Assembly (NCBI GenBank): GCA_021162505.1
Contig: JAGGYO010000159.1
Span: 1-8,981, forward strand
DNA length: 8,981 bases
Reading direction: 5' to 3'
Source: a bacterium
GTDB lineage: Bacteria; AUK180
Shown: positions 1-6,719 of the stretch, in pieces
Layout of the letters: each line of letters begins with the position of its first letter
Position numbering within the stretch: position 1 is the stretch's first letter
The notes under the pieces: generated by a model
Seen by the model: the letters and a program-made list of their open reading frames with translations, nothing else
What the model was told of the DNA's origin: nothing
Database searches by the model: none
Program-made: the position numbers and the translations under genes

Positions 1-13
1 AAAAATCTTGAAA

Positions 14-24
14 TATGTTAAAAT
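14..24 (+). promoter_or_regulatory. Possible extended -10 promoter upstream of the cluster
   Basis: The sequence TATGTTAAAAT contains TGT followed by TAAAAT, which matches the extended -10 consensus TGnTATAAT at 8 of 9 positions. A matching -35 box would lie at or beyond the left edge of the window and cannot be checked. Transcription would begin near position 31 and leave a leader of about 125 bases before the first gene. In such AT-rich DNA a match of this quality can arise by chance, so this is only a candidate. Confidence 0.25.
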
Positions 25-50
25 CCAATAAGTTATCCAATGGAGGTTTG

Positions 51-83
51 AAATAAATAACATAAATAAATAAATAACATAAA
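51..83 (+). repeat. AT-rich tandem direct repeat, period 17
   Basis: The 16-mer aaataaataacataaa occurs at 51-66 and again, identical, at 68-83, separated by a single t. This gives two units of a 17-base repeat made of smaller AAAT/ATAA units. It puts stop codons in the plus frames between the window start and the first gene, so this is leader rather than coding DNA. It may have arisen by replication slippage. No function is evident. Confidence 0.7.
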
Positions 84-156
84 GAGAAGGAGCTGGCAGG
101 GGAAAGAAAAGGTAGAGATTATAATAATGTCAAAAAATATAGAGAGAAAATGAAGA

Positions 157-771
157 ATGAATAAAGCAGTTTTTCTTGATAGAGATGGAGTTATTACAAA
201 AGAACCTCCATACTATGCTCACAGAATAGATCAATTAAAATTAATTCCGAAATCTGCTGAAGCCATAAGGCTATTGAATAAAAATGGATTTAAGGTTATT
301 ATAGTTTCCAATCAATCAGGAGTGGCAAGGGGATATTATCAAGAAAAGGACATAGAGACATACAATATGGCAATGAAAAAAAAACTAAAAGAAAAAAATG
401 CTCATATTGATGCAATATATTATTGTCCACATTATTCCGAAGCAACAATAGAAAAATATAAAATAGATTGTGAATGTAGAAAGCCCAAACCTGGGATGTT
501 AAAACAAGCAGAAAAAGATTTAAACTTGGATTTAAAATACTCTTTTTTGATAGGGGATAAAATGAGTGATATAGAAGCAGGCTATAAAGCAGGTTGTAAA
601 ACTATATTAGTGCTTACTGGACAGGGAAATGATGAATTGAAAAAGATTTCAGAAATGGACATAAAACCAAATTATATTTTAAGGGATTTATATACTGCGG
701 TTCAAACAATAAACAGAAGTAATAAAAATAAAGAAAATAATAAAAATTGCAAAAGAGATGATGGAAGGTAA
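157..771 (+). CDS. gmhB: D-glycero-D-manno-heptose 1,7-bisphosphate 7-phosphatase (HAD family, GmhB-type)
   Basis: This is a cytoplasmic HAD-superfamily phosphatase of 204 residues (E. coli GmhB has about 190). It removes the C7 phosphate from heptose 1,7-bisphosphate on the way to nucleotide-activated heptose. HAD motif I is DRDGV at residues 8-12, with nucleophile Asp8 and acid/base Asp10. Motif II is SNQSG at 51-55. The zinc-loop residues Cys90, His92, Cys105 and Cys107 are present, followed by RKPKPG with Lys111. Motif IV is GDKMSD at 133-138. The first ATG of this frame is used; only a weak purine-rich SD (agagag, 141-146) precedes it. The last 15 or so residues are a Lys/Asn-rich tail not typical of the family and may reflect a late frameshift (see findings). 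The next gene starts 9 bases downstream. HddA and HddC in the same cluster favour a D,D-heptose substrate. Confidence 0.88.
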   Translation: MNKAVFLDRDGVITKEPPYYAHRIDQLKLIPKSAEAIRLLNKNGFKVIIVSNQSGVARGYYQEKDIETYNMAMKKKLKEKNAHIDAIYYCPHYSEATIEKYKIDCECRKPKPGMLKQAEKDLNLDLKYSFLIGDKMSDIEAGYKAGCKTILVLTGQGNDELKKISEMDIKPNYILRDLYTAVQTINRSNKNKENNKNCKRDDGR

Positions 772-780
772 AAAGATCAT

Positions 781-1752
781 ATGATGAATAAAGAAGCTAA
801 GATATTTATTGCAGAACACGAGAGCATGATTGGTATCGCTCTGGTTAAATGTCTGAAAACAGCGGGCTTTAATAATCTCGTTACTAAATCCTCCCCTCAA
901 CTCGCATTAACCAACCAGAGTGAGGTGCGTAAGTTTTTTTTGCAGGAAGAGCTCGAGTATGTTTTTCTATCTCCTGTTAAGGAAGGAGGTATTCTGGCAA
1001 ATATAAATTATCCTGCCGAACTTATTTATCTGAACCTCCAAGTACAAACGAATATAATTCATTTTGCTTGTGAAGCAAAAGTGAAGAAATTACTTTTTTT
1101 AGGCAGTTCTTGTATTTATCCCAAATTTTGCCTACAACCGATGAAAGAAGAAGCTTTATTAACCGGTCTATTAGAACCGACCAATGAGGCTTATGCTATT
1201 GCAAAAATTGCAGGAATAAAAATGTGCCAAGCTTATAACAAACAATATAATACTAATTTTATCTCTGTTGTACCGACGAATATTTATGGTCCATATGATA
1301 ATTTTGATTTGAAAACTTCCCATGTAATTCCAGGATTAATTCGGAATTTTCACCAATCAAAAATAAATAGAAAGAAGGAAGCAATAATCTGGGGGAGTGG
1401 TGCCCCCCGAAGAGAATTCCTCTATGTTGATGATTTTGCAGATGCTTGCATATTTTTAATGAATAATTATGATCAATTGGAAATAATTAATATAGGTTAC
1501 GGTAAAGATATTTCTATTAAGGAATTGGCATTAATAATAAAAGATGTTACAGAATTTGATGGCGAATTAGTTTTTGATGATAACAAACCAGACGGTATGC
1601 CATATAAATTATTGGATATAAGTAAAATGAACAAATTAGGCTGGTCTGCAAAAACAGATTTAAAAGAAGGATTAAAAAAGACTTATATTTGGTTTAAGCA
1701 AATAGAGGAGGAAAAGCAAAAAAATGAAAAAAGAAGAGTTAATAAGATTTGA
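781..1752 (+). CDS. GDP-L-fucose synthase-like (Fcl/WcaG family) nucleotide-sugar reductase/epimerase
   Basis: This 323-residue short-chain dehydrogenase/reductase aligns along its full length with E. coli Fcl (321 aa, compared from memory). It keeps the catalytic set: SSCIYP at 109-114 (Ser109, Cys111), Tyr138 and Lys142 in YAIAK, and His181 in SHVIPGL. Also present are PTNIYGP (165-171), WGSG..RREFLYVDD (204-218) and KPDGMPYKLLD (269-279). The NADP loop is odd: where Fcl has AGHRGMVG this protein has AEHESMIG (11-18), and AAAKVGG is replaced by SPVKEGG (64-70). Family members epimerise and reduce GDP-4-keto sugars; ColC and Campylobacter Cj1428 are relatives that act on 3-deoxy-hexose or heptose. 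No GDP-mannose 4,6-dehydratase is present, so a modified 4-keto-heptose is a likelier substrate than a fucose precursor. SD GGAAGG (763-768) favours the start at 781 over the ATG at 784. The 3' end overlaps the next gene by 29 bases. Confidence 0.8.
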   Translation: MMNKEAKIFIAEHESMIGIALVKCLKTAGFNNLVTKSSPQLALTNQSEVRKFFLQEELEYVFLSPVKEGGILANINYPAELIYLNLQVQTNIIHFACEAKVKKLLFLGSSCIYPKFCLQPMKEEALLTGLLEPTNEAYAIAKIAGIKMCQAYNKQYNTNFISVVPTNIYGPYDNFDLKTSHVIPGLIRNFHQSKINRKKEAIIWGSGAPRREFLYVDDFADACIFLMNNYDQLEIINIGYGKDISIKELALIIKDVTEFDGELVFDDNKPDGMPYKLLDISKMNKLGWSAKTDLKEGLKKTYIWFKQIEEEKQKNEKRRVNKI

Positions 1753-2305
1753 AGAGGAAATAAAAAATATATTCCTTGATAAAAAGATAAAATCACCCGT
1801 TCACTTGGCCGGCGGTAATGAGGAGCCTCTAATAAATATTTTTAAAGATATTAAAAAAGATGACTGGGTATTTTCGACACACAGAAGCCATTATCACGCT
1901 CTTCTCAAGGGCATAGATAAAGAATGGCTAAAAAAAGAGATATTACAAAACAGGAGCATACATATAAATAATAAAGAAAATAAATTTTTTACATCTGCTA
2001 TAATGGGTGGGATTTTACCGATCGCTACCGGTGTAGCTATGGCTTTAAAGAGAAAAGAATTAAAAAATAAAGTATGGGCATTTGTAGGTGATATGAGCGC
2101 CGAAATGGGGATATTTTATGAATGCACTAAATATGCTGGAAGGAATGACTTGCCAATTGTATTTATTGTTGAGGACAATGGTTTGAGCGTTAATACACCT
2201 ACTAAAGAAGTATGGGGCAAGAGTAAATCTAAGCCAAAGATTATAAAATATAAATATAAAAGAATATATCCACATCAAGGCTGTGGAGTATGGGTGGTGT
2301 TTTAA
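1724..2305 (+). CDS. Thiamine diphosphate-dependent enzyme, alpha (PP-domain) subunit, E1/transketolase-like
   Basis: This 193-residue protein resembles the ThDP-pyrophosphate domain of the E1-alpha/transketolase family, whose usual E1-alpha subunits are about 320-360 residues. HRSHYHALLKG (53-63) matches the E1-alpha segment with conserved histidines. The ThDP/metal motif runs from GDM (122-124) to EDN (150-152), with the family's spacing of about 30 residues, although the canonical ends are GDG and NN. AIMGGILPIATGVAMALK (92-109) is the typical region before the motif. It ends soon after the motif at GVWVVF and seems naturally short. SD GAGGAGG (1705-1711) lies inside the upstream gene, and the two genes overlap by 29 bases. 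Its stop codon directly abuts the ATG of the beta-like subunit, so the two are probably co-translated as a heteromer. No E2 or E3 gene is nearby, so a carboligase role on a sugar is inferred rather than a 2-oxoacid dehydrogenase. Confidence 0.8.
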   Translation: MKKEELIRFEEEIKNIFLDKKIKSPVHLAGGNEEPLINIFKDIKKDDWVFSTHRSHYHALLKGIDKEWLKKEILQNRSIHINNKENKFFTSAIMGGILPIATGVAMALKRKELKNKVWAFVGDMSAEMGIFYECTKYAGRNDLPIVFIVEDNGLSVNTPTKEVWGKSKSKPKIIKYKYKRIYPHQGCGVWVVF

Positions 2306-2842
2306 ATGACTTATAAAAATAAATTAACTGAGGCCATGAATTTACTCGCTCAGAATAAAAAGGTTATATTTTTAGGGCAGAACATAGTATATCCGGGTAG
2401 CATCATGTTTTCAACACTGCAAGGGGTGCCAAATTCAAGAAAGATAGAGCTTCCATTGATTGAGGATATGCAAATGGGAATGTCGATAGGACTATCATTG
2501 GAGGGATATATACCCGTTTCTATTTATCCAAGAATAGATTTTTTAATAATAGCCACAAATCAATTGGTAAATCATTTGGATAAGATAGAGGAAATGTCTT
2601 ATGGCCAATTTAAGCCCAAAGTAATTATTAGAACAGCAATTGGCAGTACTAAGCCACTTTTTCCAGGCATACAACACTGTTCTGATTATACGGAAGCACT
2701 TAGACATATGCTAAAAAATGTAGAAGTCATAAAACTAGTCAACAGTAAAGATATAATTCCTGCTTACAGCCATGCGTTAGAAGAAACAAATAATAAATCA
2801 ACCTTGTTAATTGAAGTGGCTGATTTTTATTCTAATCAATAG
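2306..2842 (+). CDS. Thiamine diphosphate-dependent enzyme, beta (Pyr-domain) subunit, E1-beta/transketolase-like
   Basis: This 178-residue protein corresponds to the transketolase pyrimidine-binding domain of E1-beta subunits. The segment LPLIEDMQMGMSIGLSLEG (49-67) matches the E1-beta region with the cofactor-activating glutamate, here predicted as Glu53. IDFLIIATNQLVNHLDKI (77-94) and QFKPKVIIRTAIG (101-113) are also typical. FPGIQHCSDYTEALRHM (119-135) corresponds to the segment that carries a conserved His. The protein stops after this domain, whereas E1-beta (about 325 aa) and transketolase continue into a transketolase C-terminal domain that is missing here. The ATG follows the previous stop with no gap, and a GGGTGGTG stretch (2292-2299) may act as SD. 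Together with the upstream subunit it would form a minimal ThDP active site at the subunit interface. The substrate is not determined by the sequence. Confidence 0.8.
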   Translation: MTYKNKLTEAMNLLAQNKKVIFLGQNIVYPGSIMFSTLQGVPNSRKIELPLIEDMQMGMSIGLSLEGYIPVSIYPRIDFLIIATNQLVNHLDKIEEMSYGQFKPKVIIRTAIGSTKPLFPGIQHCSDYTEALRHMLKNVEVIKLVNSKDIIPAYSHALEETNNKSTLLIEVADFYSNQ

Positions 2843-2854
2843 GAGAAAGATAAA

Positions 2855-3787
2855 ATGAAAATATTAGTCACAGGAGGAGCCGGATATATCGGGTCTATAT
2901 TAGTTCCTGAGTTGATTAAAAAAAACCACGAAGTAATAGTTATAGACAATTTTATATACAATCAGATTTCACTATTAGATTGCTGCAATAATGAAAAGTT
3001 AAGAATTATCAGAGGAGATGCCCGAGATAAGAGACTGATTTCAAAATACCTTGAAAAAGTTGATGCGATTTTCCCCCTTGCTTGTCTAACCGGTGCACCT
3101 CTTTGTTCAAAAAACCCTATCAGTGCTCAAACCACGAACTTCGATGCAATCAAGATGATATTAGAACTGCGAAGTAAAGATCAGATAATCATTTTTCCTA
3201 CTACAAATAGCGGGTACGGAATAGGCCAGGAAGGAACTTATTGTACCGAGAAAACACCTCTTAATCCAATATCTCTTTATGGTCGTTTAAAAGTAGAGAT
3301 AGAAAAGATTCTTTTAAATGCTGGAAATTGCATCACTCTGCGACTTGCAACAGTATTTGGAATTAGCCCGCGTATGCGACTTGATCTCTTAGTAAACGAT
3401 TTTACTTATCGCGCAGTTACCGACGGCTTTTTAGTTCTTTTTGAGGCTCATTTTAAGAGGAATTATATACATGTACGTGATGTGGCGAAAGCATTTATTC
3501 ACTGCCTTGAAAACTTCGGTAGAATGAAAGATGAACCCTATAATGTAGGACTGAGCAATGCCAATCTAAGTAAGTGGAAACTTTGTGAAGAAATTAAAAA
3601 ACAGATTCCGGGTTTTTGTTTTGTAGAAGCTGAAGTAGGGAAAGATCCGGATAAAAGAGATTATATTGTAAGCAACGAAAAGATTGAAGCCACACGCTTT
3701 AAGCCTGATTATTCACTTCGGCAAGGTATTGCAGAGCTAATAAAAGGGTATCAAGTTATAAGAAGAAACCAGTTTTCTAATGTTTAG
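2855..3787 (+). CDS. NAD-dependent nucleotide-sugar dehydrogenase/epimerase, Cj1427-like GDP-heptose 4-dehydrogenase
   Basis: This is a 310-residue extended short-chain dehydrogenase. The NAD loop is GGAGYIG (7-13), and Asp31 at the end of the second strand favours NAD over NADP. The active site has TTNSGYG (116-122) and Tyr142/Lys146 in LYGRLK. Distinctive blocks are LTGAPLC (78-84), LRLATVFGISPRMRLDLLVN (162-181), FKRNYIHVRDVAKAF (200-214) and DPDKRDYIVSN (264-274). From memory these closely match Campylobacter jejuni Cj1427, which oxidises C4 of GDP-D-glycero-D-manno-heptose with a tightly bound cofactor; this could not be aligned here. The neighbouring hddA, hddC and gmhB supply the expected substrate, which strengthens the assignment. 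SD AGGAG (2841-2845) overlaps the stop of the preceding gene and lies 9 bases before the ATG. The general family is certain, the exact substrate probable. Confidence 0.8.
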   Translation: MKILVTGGAGYIGSILVPELIKKNHEVIVIDNFIYNQISLLDCCNNEKLRIIRGDARDKRLISKYLEKVDAIFPLACLTGAPLCSKNPISAQTTNFDAIKMILELRSKDQIIIFPTTNSGYGIGQEGTYCTEKTPLNPISLYGRLKVEIEKILLNAGNCITLRLATVFGISPRMRLDLLVNDFTYRAVTDGFLVLFEAHFKRNYIHVRDVAKAFIHCLENFGRMKDEPYNVGLSNANLSKWKLCEEIKKQIPGFCFVEAEVGKDPDKRDYIVSNEKIEATRFKPDYSLRQGIAELIKGYQVIRRNQFSNV

Positions 3788-3796
3788 GAAGTTTTT

Positions 3797-5275
3797 ATGA
3801 CACAAGAACTGGATTTGTTATTAGTTAACCCTGGTGCTCGAAAACAAGTATATGGCAAATTAGGTTCTTCACTTTCTGGAATAGAACCTCCACTTTGGTG
3901 CGGGTTGATTGCTGCATTTATTAGAGAGCATGGATATTCAGCAAAAATAATAGACGCAGAGGCCGAAAATTGGGACCCTGAACATACGGCAGAAAAAATT
4001 GTCGAATATAATCCACTTCTGGTGGGTATTATCGTACTGGGTTCAAATCCTTCTGCATCTTCTACGCCCAAAATGACTGCCACCAGTGAACTTTTAACTG
4101 CGTTGAAAAAAAAGGCACCAGATATTAAAACACTTCTTAGTGGACTTCATCCATCAGCGCTTCCTGAACGAACTCTCACGGAAGAAAGTGTGGATTTTGT
4201 TTGCCAGGGAGAAGGGTTTTATACCATCCTTGAACTTTTAGATTTATTGAAAGCAGGTGAAGAACTAGAAGATTATAAAATCAAAGGTTTGTGGTATATA
4301 AAAGATAATGAAGTAATATCAAATGGATGGGGAAAATTAGCCCAAAATCTTGATGAATTACCTTTTGTTGCCTGGGATCTTTTGCCGATGGAGAAGTATA
4401 GGGCTCACAATTGGCACTGTTTTGACCATATTGACCAAAGGAAACCCTATGCAGTTATCTATACAAGTTTGGGGTGTCCTTTTAATTGTACATATTGTAA
4501 TATTCGGACAATGTATAATGGTCAGCCGGGCATTCGTTTTCGTAGCCCCAAAAAAGCAGTTGAGGAGATAGGCTTTCTCGTAAGGAATTATAAAATAAAA
4601 AATCTCAAGATTATAGATGAATTGTTTACTCTTAGAGAAGATCATGTTATACGTATTTGTGACCTCATCATTCAACGTGGATACAATTTAAATATTTGGG
4701 CGTATGCTCGGATAGATACTGTAAACGAGAAATTGTTAGTGAAAATGAAACAAGCGGGAATTAATTGGCTTGCATATGGTATTGAATCGGGAAGTAAAAA
4801 AGTTCGCGACGGTGTTAACAAGGGGAGATTTGGGCAAGATAAAATAAAAAAAGCTGTTGAAATGACAAAGGCTGCGGGTATTTATATTATTGGAAATTTT
4901 ATTTTTGGTCTTCCTGATGATGATCTTGAAACAATGCAGGAAACACTGAATATGGCAAAGGAATTTAATTTTGAGTATGTAAATTTTTATACTACTATGG
5001 CTTATCCGGGGTCTCAATTATATGAAGATGCTTTAAAGAAAGGTATTAAGTTACCGGAGACTTGGCATGGATATGGGCAGTATTCAGAAGAAACGTTACC
5101 TCTACCTACCAAATATTTATCAGCAGCAGAAGTTCTACGTTTTCGAGATAATGCCTTTAAAGAGTATTACAAGAATCCAAAATATATTAGAATGATAAAA
5201 GAAAAGTTTGGTCCTAAGGTTGTAGAACATATTAAGCAAATGCTTAAAAATGAAATTCGCAGGAAGTTTGTCTAA
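3797..5275 (+). CDS. B12-binding-domain radical SAM protein
   Basis: The protein has 492 residues. Residues 1 to about 155 form a Rossmann-like, cobalamin-binding-type domain (NPGARKQVYG at 11-20, LSGLHPSALPERTL at 114-127, VCQGEG at 135-140). No DxHxxG cobalamin-ligand motif is visible, so any bound cobalamin would lack the usual His ligand. The radical SAM core follows, with Cys227, Cys231 and Cys234 in CPFNCTYC binding the 4Fe-4S cluster, ARID (304-307), GIESG (328-332) and FGLPDDD (370-376). The C-terminal part, ending near KFGPKVVEHIKQM, occurs in uncharacterised members found in polysaccharide clusters. Reactions in this class include C-methylation, epimerisation and ring rearrangement, and the sequence does not say which. 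SD AGGAAG (3786-3791) overlaps the upstream stop, so it belongs to the same operon. It probably acts on the nucleotide sugar or a glycan precursor. Confidence 0.85.
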   Translation: MTQELDLLLVNPGARKQVYGKLGSSLSGIEPPLWCGLIAAFIREHGYSAKIIDAEAENWDPEHTAEKIVEYNPLLVGIIVLGSNPSASSTPKMTATSELLTALKKKAPDIKTLLSGLHPSALPERTLTEESVDFVCQGEGFYTILELLDLLKAGEELEDYKIKGLWYIKDNEVISNGWGKLAQNLDELPFVAWDLLPMEKYRAHNWHCFDHIDQRKPYAVIYTSLGCPFNCTYCNIRTMYNGQPGIRFRSPKKAVEEIGFLVRNYKIKNLKIIDELFTLREDHVIRICDLIIQRGYNLNIWAYARIDTVNEKLLVKMKQAGINWLAYGIESGSKKVRDGVNKGRFGQDKIKKAVEMTKAAGIYIIGNFIFGLPDDDLETMQETLNMAKEFNFEYVNFYTTMAYPGSQLYEDALKKGIKLPETWHGYGQYSEETLPLPTKYLSAAEVLRFRDNAFKEYYKNPKYIRMIKEKFGPKVVEHIKQMLKNEIRRKFV

Positions 5276-5286
5276 AACACATCTCT

Positions 5287-5294
5287 GGAGGAGG
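5287..5294 (+). promoter_or_regulatory. Strong Shine-Dalgarno of hddA
   Basis: GGAGGAGG lies 5 bases before the ATG at 5300 and is the strongest ribosome binding site in the window. It fixes the hddA start within a 24-base gap after the radical SAM gene. Confidence 0.85.
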
Positions 5295-5299
5295 TTTAT

Positions 5300-6298
5300 A
5301 TGGTCATTAGCAGAACACCATTTCGAATATCATTTTTTGGCGGAGGGACAGATTACCCTGTGTGGTATAAAGAACATGGTGGAGCGGTACTCGCTATTTC
5401 GATAAATAAGTATTGCTACATTACCCTTCGGTATCTTCCCCCATTCTTCAATTACAAACATCGTATAGTTTATTCTAAGACAGAAACAGTAATGGATGTT
5501 TCTGAAATACAACATCCATCAGTCCGAGAAACACTCAGGTTTATGAATTGGGAGGGCGGACTTGAAATACACCACGACGCTGATTTACCCGCAAGGACGG
5601 GTCTTGGTTCCAGTTCAGCATTCACTGTGGGATTACTTAATGCACTATATGCCTTAAAAGGCAAAATGGTGACCAAGAGACAGTTAGCCTTAGATGCAAT
5701 ACATATAGAACAGAATATAATTAAAGAAAATGTTGGCTCACAAGATCAAATAACTGCTGCTTTCGGAGGATTTAATAAAATTGAATTTGGCAGCGGGCAA
5801 AGCATACAGGTTAAACCAATAACTTTTAATGCAGAAAAAATCCAACTTCTTCAGGAACACCTAATGTTATTCTTTACTGGTTTTGCTAGGACGGCGTCTG
5901 AAATTGCCGGTGAACAGATTAAAAAAACGCCAGAGAAGAAAAATGAGCTGAATAAGATGCTTGAAATGGTAGGTGAAGCCATAAATATTCTCAATGGTAA
6001 TGGCTCAGATATAACCGATTTTGGTAGACTTATGCACGAAACCTGGATGATTAAACGAAGTTTAACAAATAAGATTACAACTCCACATATAGATAAAATC
6101 TATGAAACGGCTTTAGAAGCAGGAGCATTGGGCGGGAAATTGTTAGGTGCCGGAGGCGGGGGATTCATCTTGTTCTTTGTGGAGCCCGAATTTCAACCTA
6201 AAGTGAAAGAGAAATTGAAAAAATTATTATATGTGCCATTCAAGTTCGAGAATTTAGGGAGTCAAATAATTTATTATGCACCACCAAATAATTTTTGA
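5300..6298 (+). CDS. hddA: D-glycero-D-manno-heptose 7-phosphate 1-kinase (GHMP kinase family)
   Basis: This 332-residue GHMP kinase phosphorylates C1 of heptose 7-phosphate with ATP in the cytoplasm. All three GHMP motifs are present: RTPFRISFFGGGTDYP at 5-20, DLPARTGLGSSSAFTVG at 95-111 (the ATP phosphate loop) and KLLGAGGGGF at 280-289. NVGSQDQITAAFGG (144-157) carries Asp149, the likely catalytic base region. The N-terminal RISFFGGGTDYP form is typical of HddA and related sugar 1-kinases such as fucokinase. GmhB upstream and HddC downstream support heptose rather than fucose as substrate. The product would pass to GmhB for removal of the C7 phosphate and then to HddC. The length is normal and both ends look intact; the stop codon lies one base before the left repeat of an apparent insertion. 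Confidence 0.9.
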   Translation: MVISRTPFRISFFGGGTDYPVWYKEHGGAVLAISINKYCYITLRYLPPFFNYKHRIVYSKTETVMDVSEIQHPSVRETLRFMNWEGGLEIHHDADLPARTGLGSSSAFTVGLLNALYALKGKMVTKRQLALDAIHIEQNIIKENVGSQDQITAAFGGFNKIEFGSGQSIQVKPITFNAEKIQLLQEHLMLFFTGFARTASEIAGEQIKKTPEKKNELNKMLEMVGEAINILNGNGSDITDFGRLMHETWMIKRSLTNKITTPHIDKIYETALEAGALGGKLLGAGGGGFILFFVEPEFQPKVKEKLKKLLYVPFKFENLGSQIIYYAPPNNF

Positions 6299-6299
6299 T

Positions 6300-6323
6300 A
6301 ATTGGACGCTGATGAACGCAGAT
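6300..6323 (+). repeat. Left imperfect inverted repeat of the GxxExxY cassette
   Basis: It reads AATT-GGACGC, seven bases, then CGCAGAT. The reverse complement of 6720-6745 reads AATTA-GGACGC, seven bases, then CGCCGAT. Alignment gives 18 matches in 24 positions with one gap. The probable GxxExxY start codon (6312) lies inside this repeat. Confidence 0.6.
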
Positions 6324-6707
6324 TGTCAAGATTTTAAATATACGGAACTAACTGAGAAGATTATTAAAATTTTTTATAGAGTTTATAATAAACTTGGTTA
6401 TGGTTTTTTGGAAAAGGTTTATGAAAATGCAATGATGATAGAACTTAAAAAAGAGGGTGTTTCCGCGATTTCTCAATCTCCAATAAAGGTATTTTATGAA
6501 GGTGAAGTTATAGGTGAGTACTATGCTGATATACTGCTTGGTAACAAGGTAATTGTAGAGATAAAAGCAGCAAAATGTTTGGTAAAAGAAAATGAAGCAC
6601 AGTTATTAAATTATCTAAAAGCAACTGACATTGAAGTTGGACTTTTACTTAATTTTGGTACAAACCCAGGAGTTAAACGTAAGGCATTTGATAATTCGAG
6701 AAAATAG
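6312..6707 (+). CDS. GxxExxY family protein (PD-(D/E)XK nuclease-like)
   Basis: This small protein of 131 residues has the family signature GFLEKVY at 31-37 (Gly31, Glu34, Tyr37), preceded by ELTEKIIKIFYRVYNKLGYG. A nuclease-like core follows: YYADILLGNKVIVEIKA (70-86), with Asp73 and the ExK pair Glu83/Lys85, then QLLNYLK (97-103) and LLLNFG (111-116). The family is grouped with the PD-(D/E)XK nuclease fold, but its role is unknown; DNA cleavage is possible, not shown. An earlier in-frame ATG at 6276 would overlap hddA by 23 bases. The ATG at 6312 is preferred because it gives the usual family length and starts with MNAD from within the flanking repeat. No good SD precedes it. It has no evident link to heptose synthesis and seems to interrupt the hddA-hddC pair. 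Confidence 0.85.
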   Translation: MNADCQDFKYTELTEKIIKIFYRVYNKLGYGFLEKVYENAMMIELKKEGVSAISQSPIKVFYEGEVIGEYYADILLGNKVIVEIKAAKCLVKENEAQLLNYLKATDIEVGLLLNFGTNPGVKRKAFDNSRK

Positions 6708-6719
6708 TTTTCTACGGGT

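Noticed and set aside
1724..2842. Pyruvate dehydrogenase E1 alpha/beta for central metabolism
   Set aside because: Both subunits are about half the usual length, no E2/E3 genes are present, and all neighbours are nucleotide-sugar enzymes.
3784..4083. Minus-strand open frame opposite the radical SAM gene, and similar antisense frames at 688-900, 4358-4675, 4736-5017, 7448-7867 and others
   Set aside because: They lie entirely opposite strongly conserved coding sequence, have no SD and match no family I recognise; they are shadows.
6276..6311. Start of the GxxExxY gene at 6276
   Set aside because: It would overlap hddA by 23 bases and encode the hddA end and the repeat; the ATG at 6312 gives the usual family length. 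A distant AGGGAG (6256-6261) leaves some doubt.
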